Below, piece by piece: positions 5,802 through 6,543 of a stretch of 6,543 nucleotides of DNA. The stretch spans positions 1-6,543 of the forward strand of contig JACNJP010000135.1 of the NCBI GenBank assembly GCA_014382465.1. The letters are read 5' to 3'. Under the pieces are notes generated by a model, which was not told the origin of the DNA, did no database searches, and worked only from the letters and a program-made list of their open reading frames with translations. The position numbers and the translations under genes are program-made. This DNA comes from Planctomycetota bacterium. GTDB taxonomy: Bacteria; Planctomycetota; UBA1135. Each line of letters opens with the position of its first letter. Position 1 is the first letter of the stretch.

Positions 5802-6543
5802 ATGCGGACCGTCTCCCTCGGCGAGAGCCTGACTGCCGACGACCTCCTGGCCGCCGCCCGCGGCGAGAAGCTGCGGCTGAGGCTGGGCCAGGACGCCCTC
5901 GAGCGGGTGGAGCGGGCCCGCGAGGTGGTGCGTTCGATCGCCGCCGGCGAGCGCGCCGTCTACGGCGTCAACACCGGCTTCGGCGCCCTGGCCAAGGAGC
6001 GCATCGCGCCGGGCGACGTCGGCACTTTGCAGCGCAACCTGCTGCTGTCGCACGCGGTCGGCACCGGGCCGGACCTGCCGGCGGAGGAGAAGCGCCTCGC
6101 GCTGCTGCTGCGCATCCACTCGATGTGCCGCGGCGCCAGCGGCGTGCGGCCGGAGCTGCTGCGCTGGCTGATCCGCCTCTACGACTCGGGCTGGCTGCCG
6201 CGGGTCCCTGAGCAGGGCAGCGTCGGCGCCAGCGGCGACCTGGCGCCGCTCGCCCACCTGGCGCTGCCGGTGATCGGCGCCGGCGAGATGGTCTCGCCCG
6301 AGGGCCGCGTCGTGAGCGCCCGGCGCGCCCTGCCGAAGATCGGCCTCGAGCCGCTGCAGCTCGAGGCCAAGGAGGGCCTGGCGCTGATCAACGGCGTCCA
6401 AGTCTCCAACGCCATCGGCCTGTGCGCCTGGGCGCGGATGCGCGATCTGTCCGCCACCGCGGACGTCATCGCCGCGCTCAGCGTGGAGGCGCTGATGGGC
6501 AGCCACCGGCCCTTCGACCCGCGCGTGACCCGGCTGCGGCCGC
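5802..6543 (+). CDS. hutH: Histidine ammonia-lyase (partial, C-terminus off the right edge)
   Basis: Predicted cytosolic homotetramer that deaminates L-histidine to trans-urocanate and ammonia, the first step of the Hut pathway. The window holds 247 codons of a family usually about 500-520 long. The MIO cofactor would form from Ala143-Ser144-Gly145 in GSVGASGDLAPLAH (139-152). Tyr54 in YGVNTGFG (54-61), His84 in LLLSHAVGTG (80-89) and Asn197 in LINGVQ (195-200) correspond to Tyr53, His83 and Asn195 of the Pseudomonas enzyme as I recall it. SHAVG, rather than the HL or FL selectivity pairs of tyrosine or phenylalanine lyases, favours histidine; Val199 replaces the usual Thr of NGTQ, a mild oddity. 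A related MIO lyase or aminomutase remains possible because the C-terminal half is unseen. The ATG at 5802 has no Shine-Dalgarno and TAGAAT 14 nt upstream. hutU or hutI might follow outside the window. Confidence 0.9.
   Translation, partial: MRTVSLGESLTADDLLAAARGEKLRLRLGQDALERVERAREVVRSIAAGERAVYGVNTGFGALAKERIAPGDVGTLQRNLLLSHAVGTGPDLPAEEKRLALLLRIHSMCRGASGVRPELLRWLIRLYDSGWLPRVPEQGSVGASGDLAPLAHLALPVIGAGEMVSPEGRVVSARRALPKIGLEPLQLEAKEGLALINGVQVSNAIGLCAWARMRDLSATADVIAALSVEALMGSHRPFDPRVTRLRP

Noticed and set aside
4235..6211. A 658-codon plus-strand frame spanning the repeat protein into hutH
   Set aside because: It is almost entirely Arg/Pro/Gly/Ala, overlaps two recognisable genes in another register and runs through their intergenic gap.
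4356..6506. A 716-codon open frame on the minus strand opposite the repeat protein and hutH
   Set aside because: It is a shadow of high GC content: the product is rich in Gly, Ala, Arg, Gln, Asp and His with no recognisable domain, while the opposite strand encodes two convincing proteins and the frame crosses both.

Overview
This is a very GC-rich chromosomal window from a bacterium. Codon third positions are strongly G/C, which produces long antisense shadow frames. It carries six protein genes and two short related repeats. I cannot place the organism firmly. A high-GC environmental bacterium (for example Acidobacteriota, Myxococcota, Planctomycetota or Gemmatimonadota) would fit, but no phylogenetic marker is present.

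Layout. Positions 1-1010 (minus) hold a GT4-type glycosyltransferase cut off by the left edge. Positions 1093-2382 (minus) hold an MOP-superfamily polysaccharide/lipid-linked-glycan flippase; together these look like the start of a cell-surface polysaccharide locus. Positions 2448-3128 (minus) encode an uncharacterised multi-pass membrane protein. Positions 3233-4105 (minus) encode a FieF-like cation-diffusion-facilitator metal exporter with all three metal-binding residue sets intact. From a shared 55-bp divergent intergenic region, positions 4161-5759 (plus) encode a membrane-anchored protein built of carboxypeptidase-regulatory-like beta-sandwich repeats. Positions 5802-6543 (plus) are the first two thirds or less of histidine ammonia-lyase (HutH), cut off by the right edge.

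Structure outside genes. A 63-bp perfect inverted repeat (3169-3231) sits just after the metal-exporter stop codon. A diverged single unit with the same 13-bp end (2404-2440) follows the stop of the membrane protein gene. Both look like REP-type palindromes of the kind mobilised by RAYT (IS200-like) transposases. Four of the six genes lack a Shine-Dalgarno sequence and instead have a TANNNT hexamer starting exactly 13 or 14 nt before the ATG, the signature expected for leaderless transcripts.

How the genes work together. The glycosyltransferase and flippase plausibly act in one glycan export pathway. The other four have no evident shared function. No defence, phage, CRISPR or secondary-metabolite system is visible, and I see no clear evidence of a new multi-gene system. 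The most interesting signals are the repeat pair and the promoter pattern.
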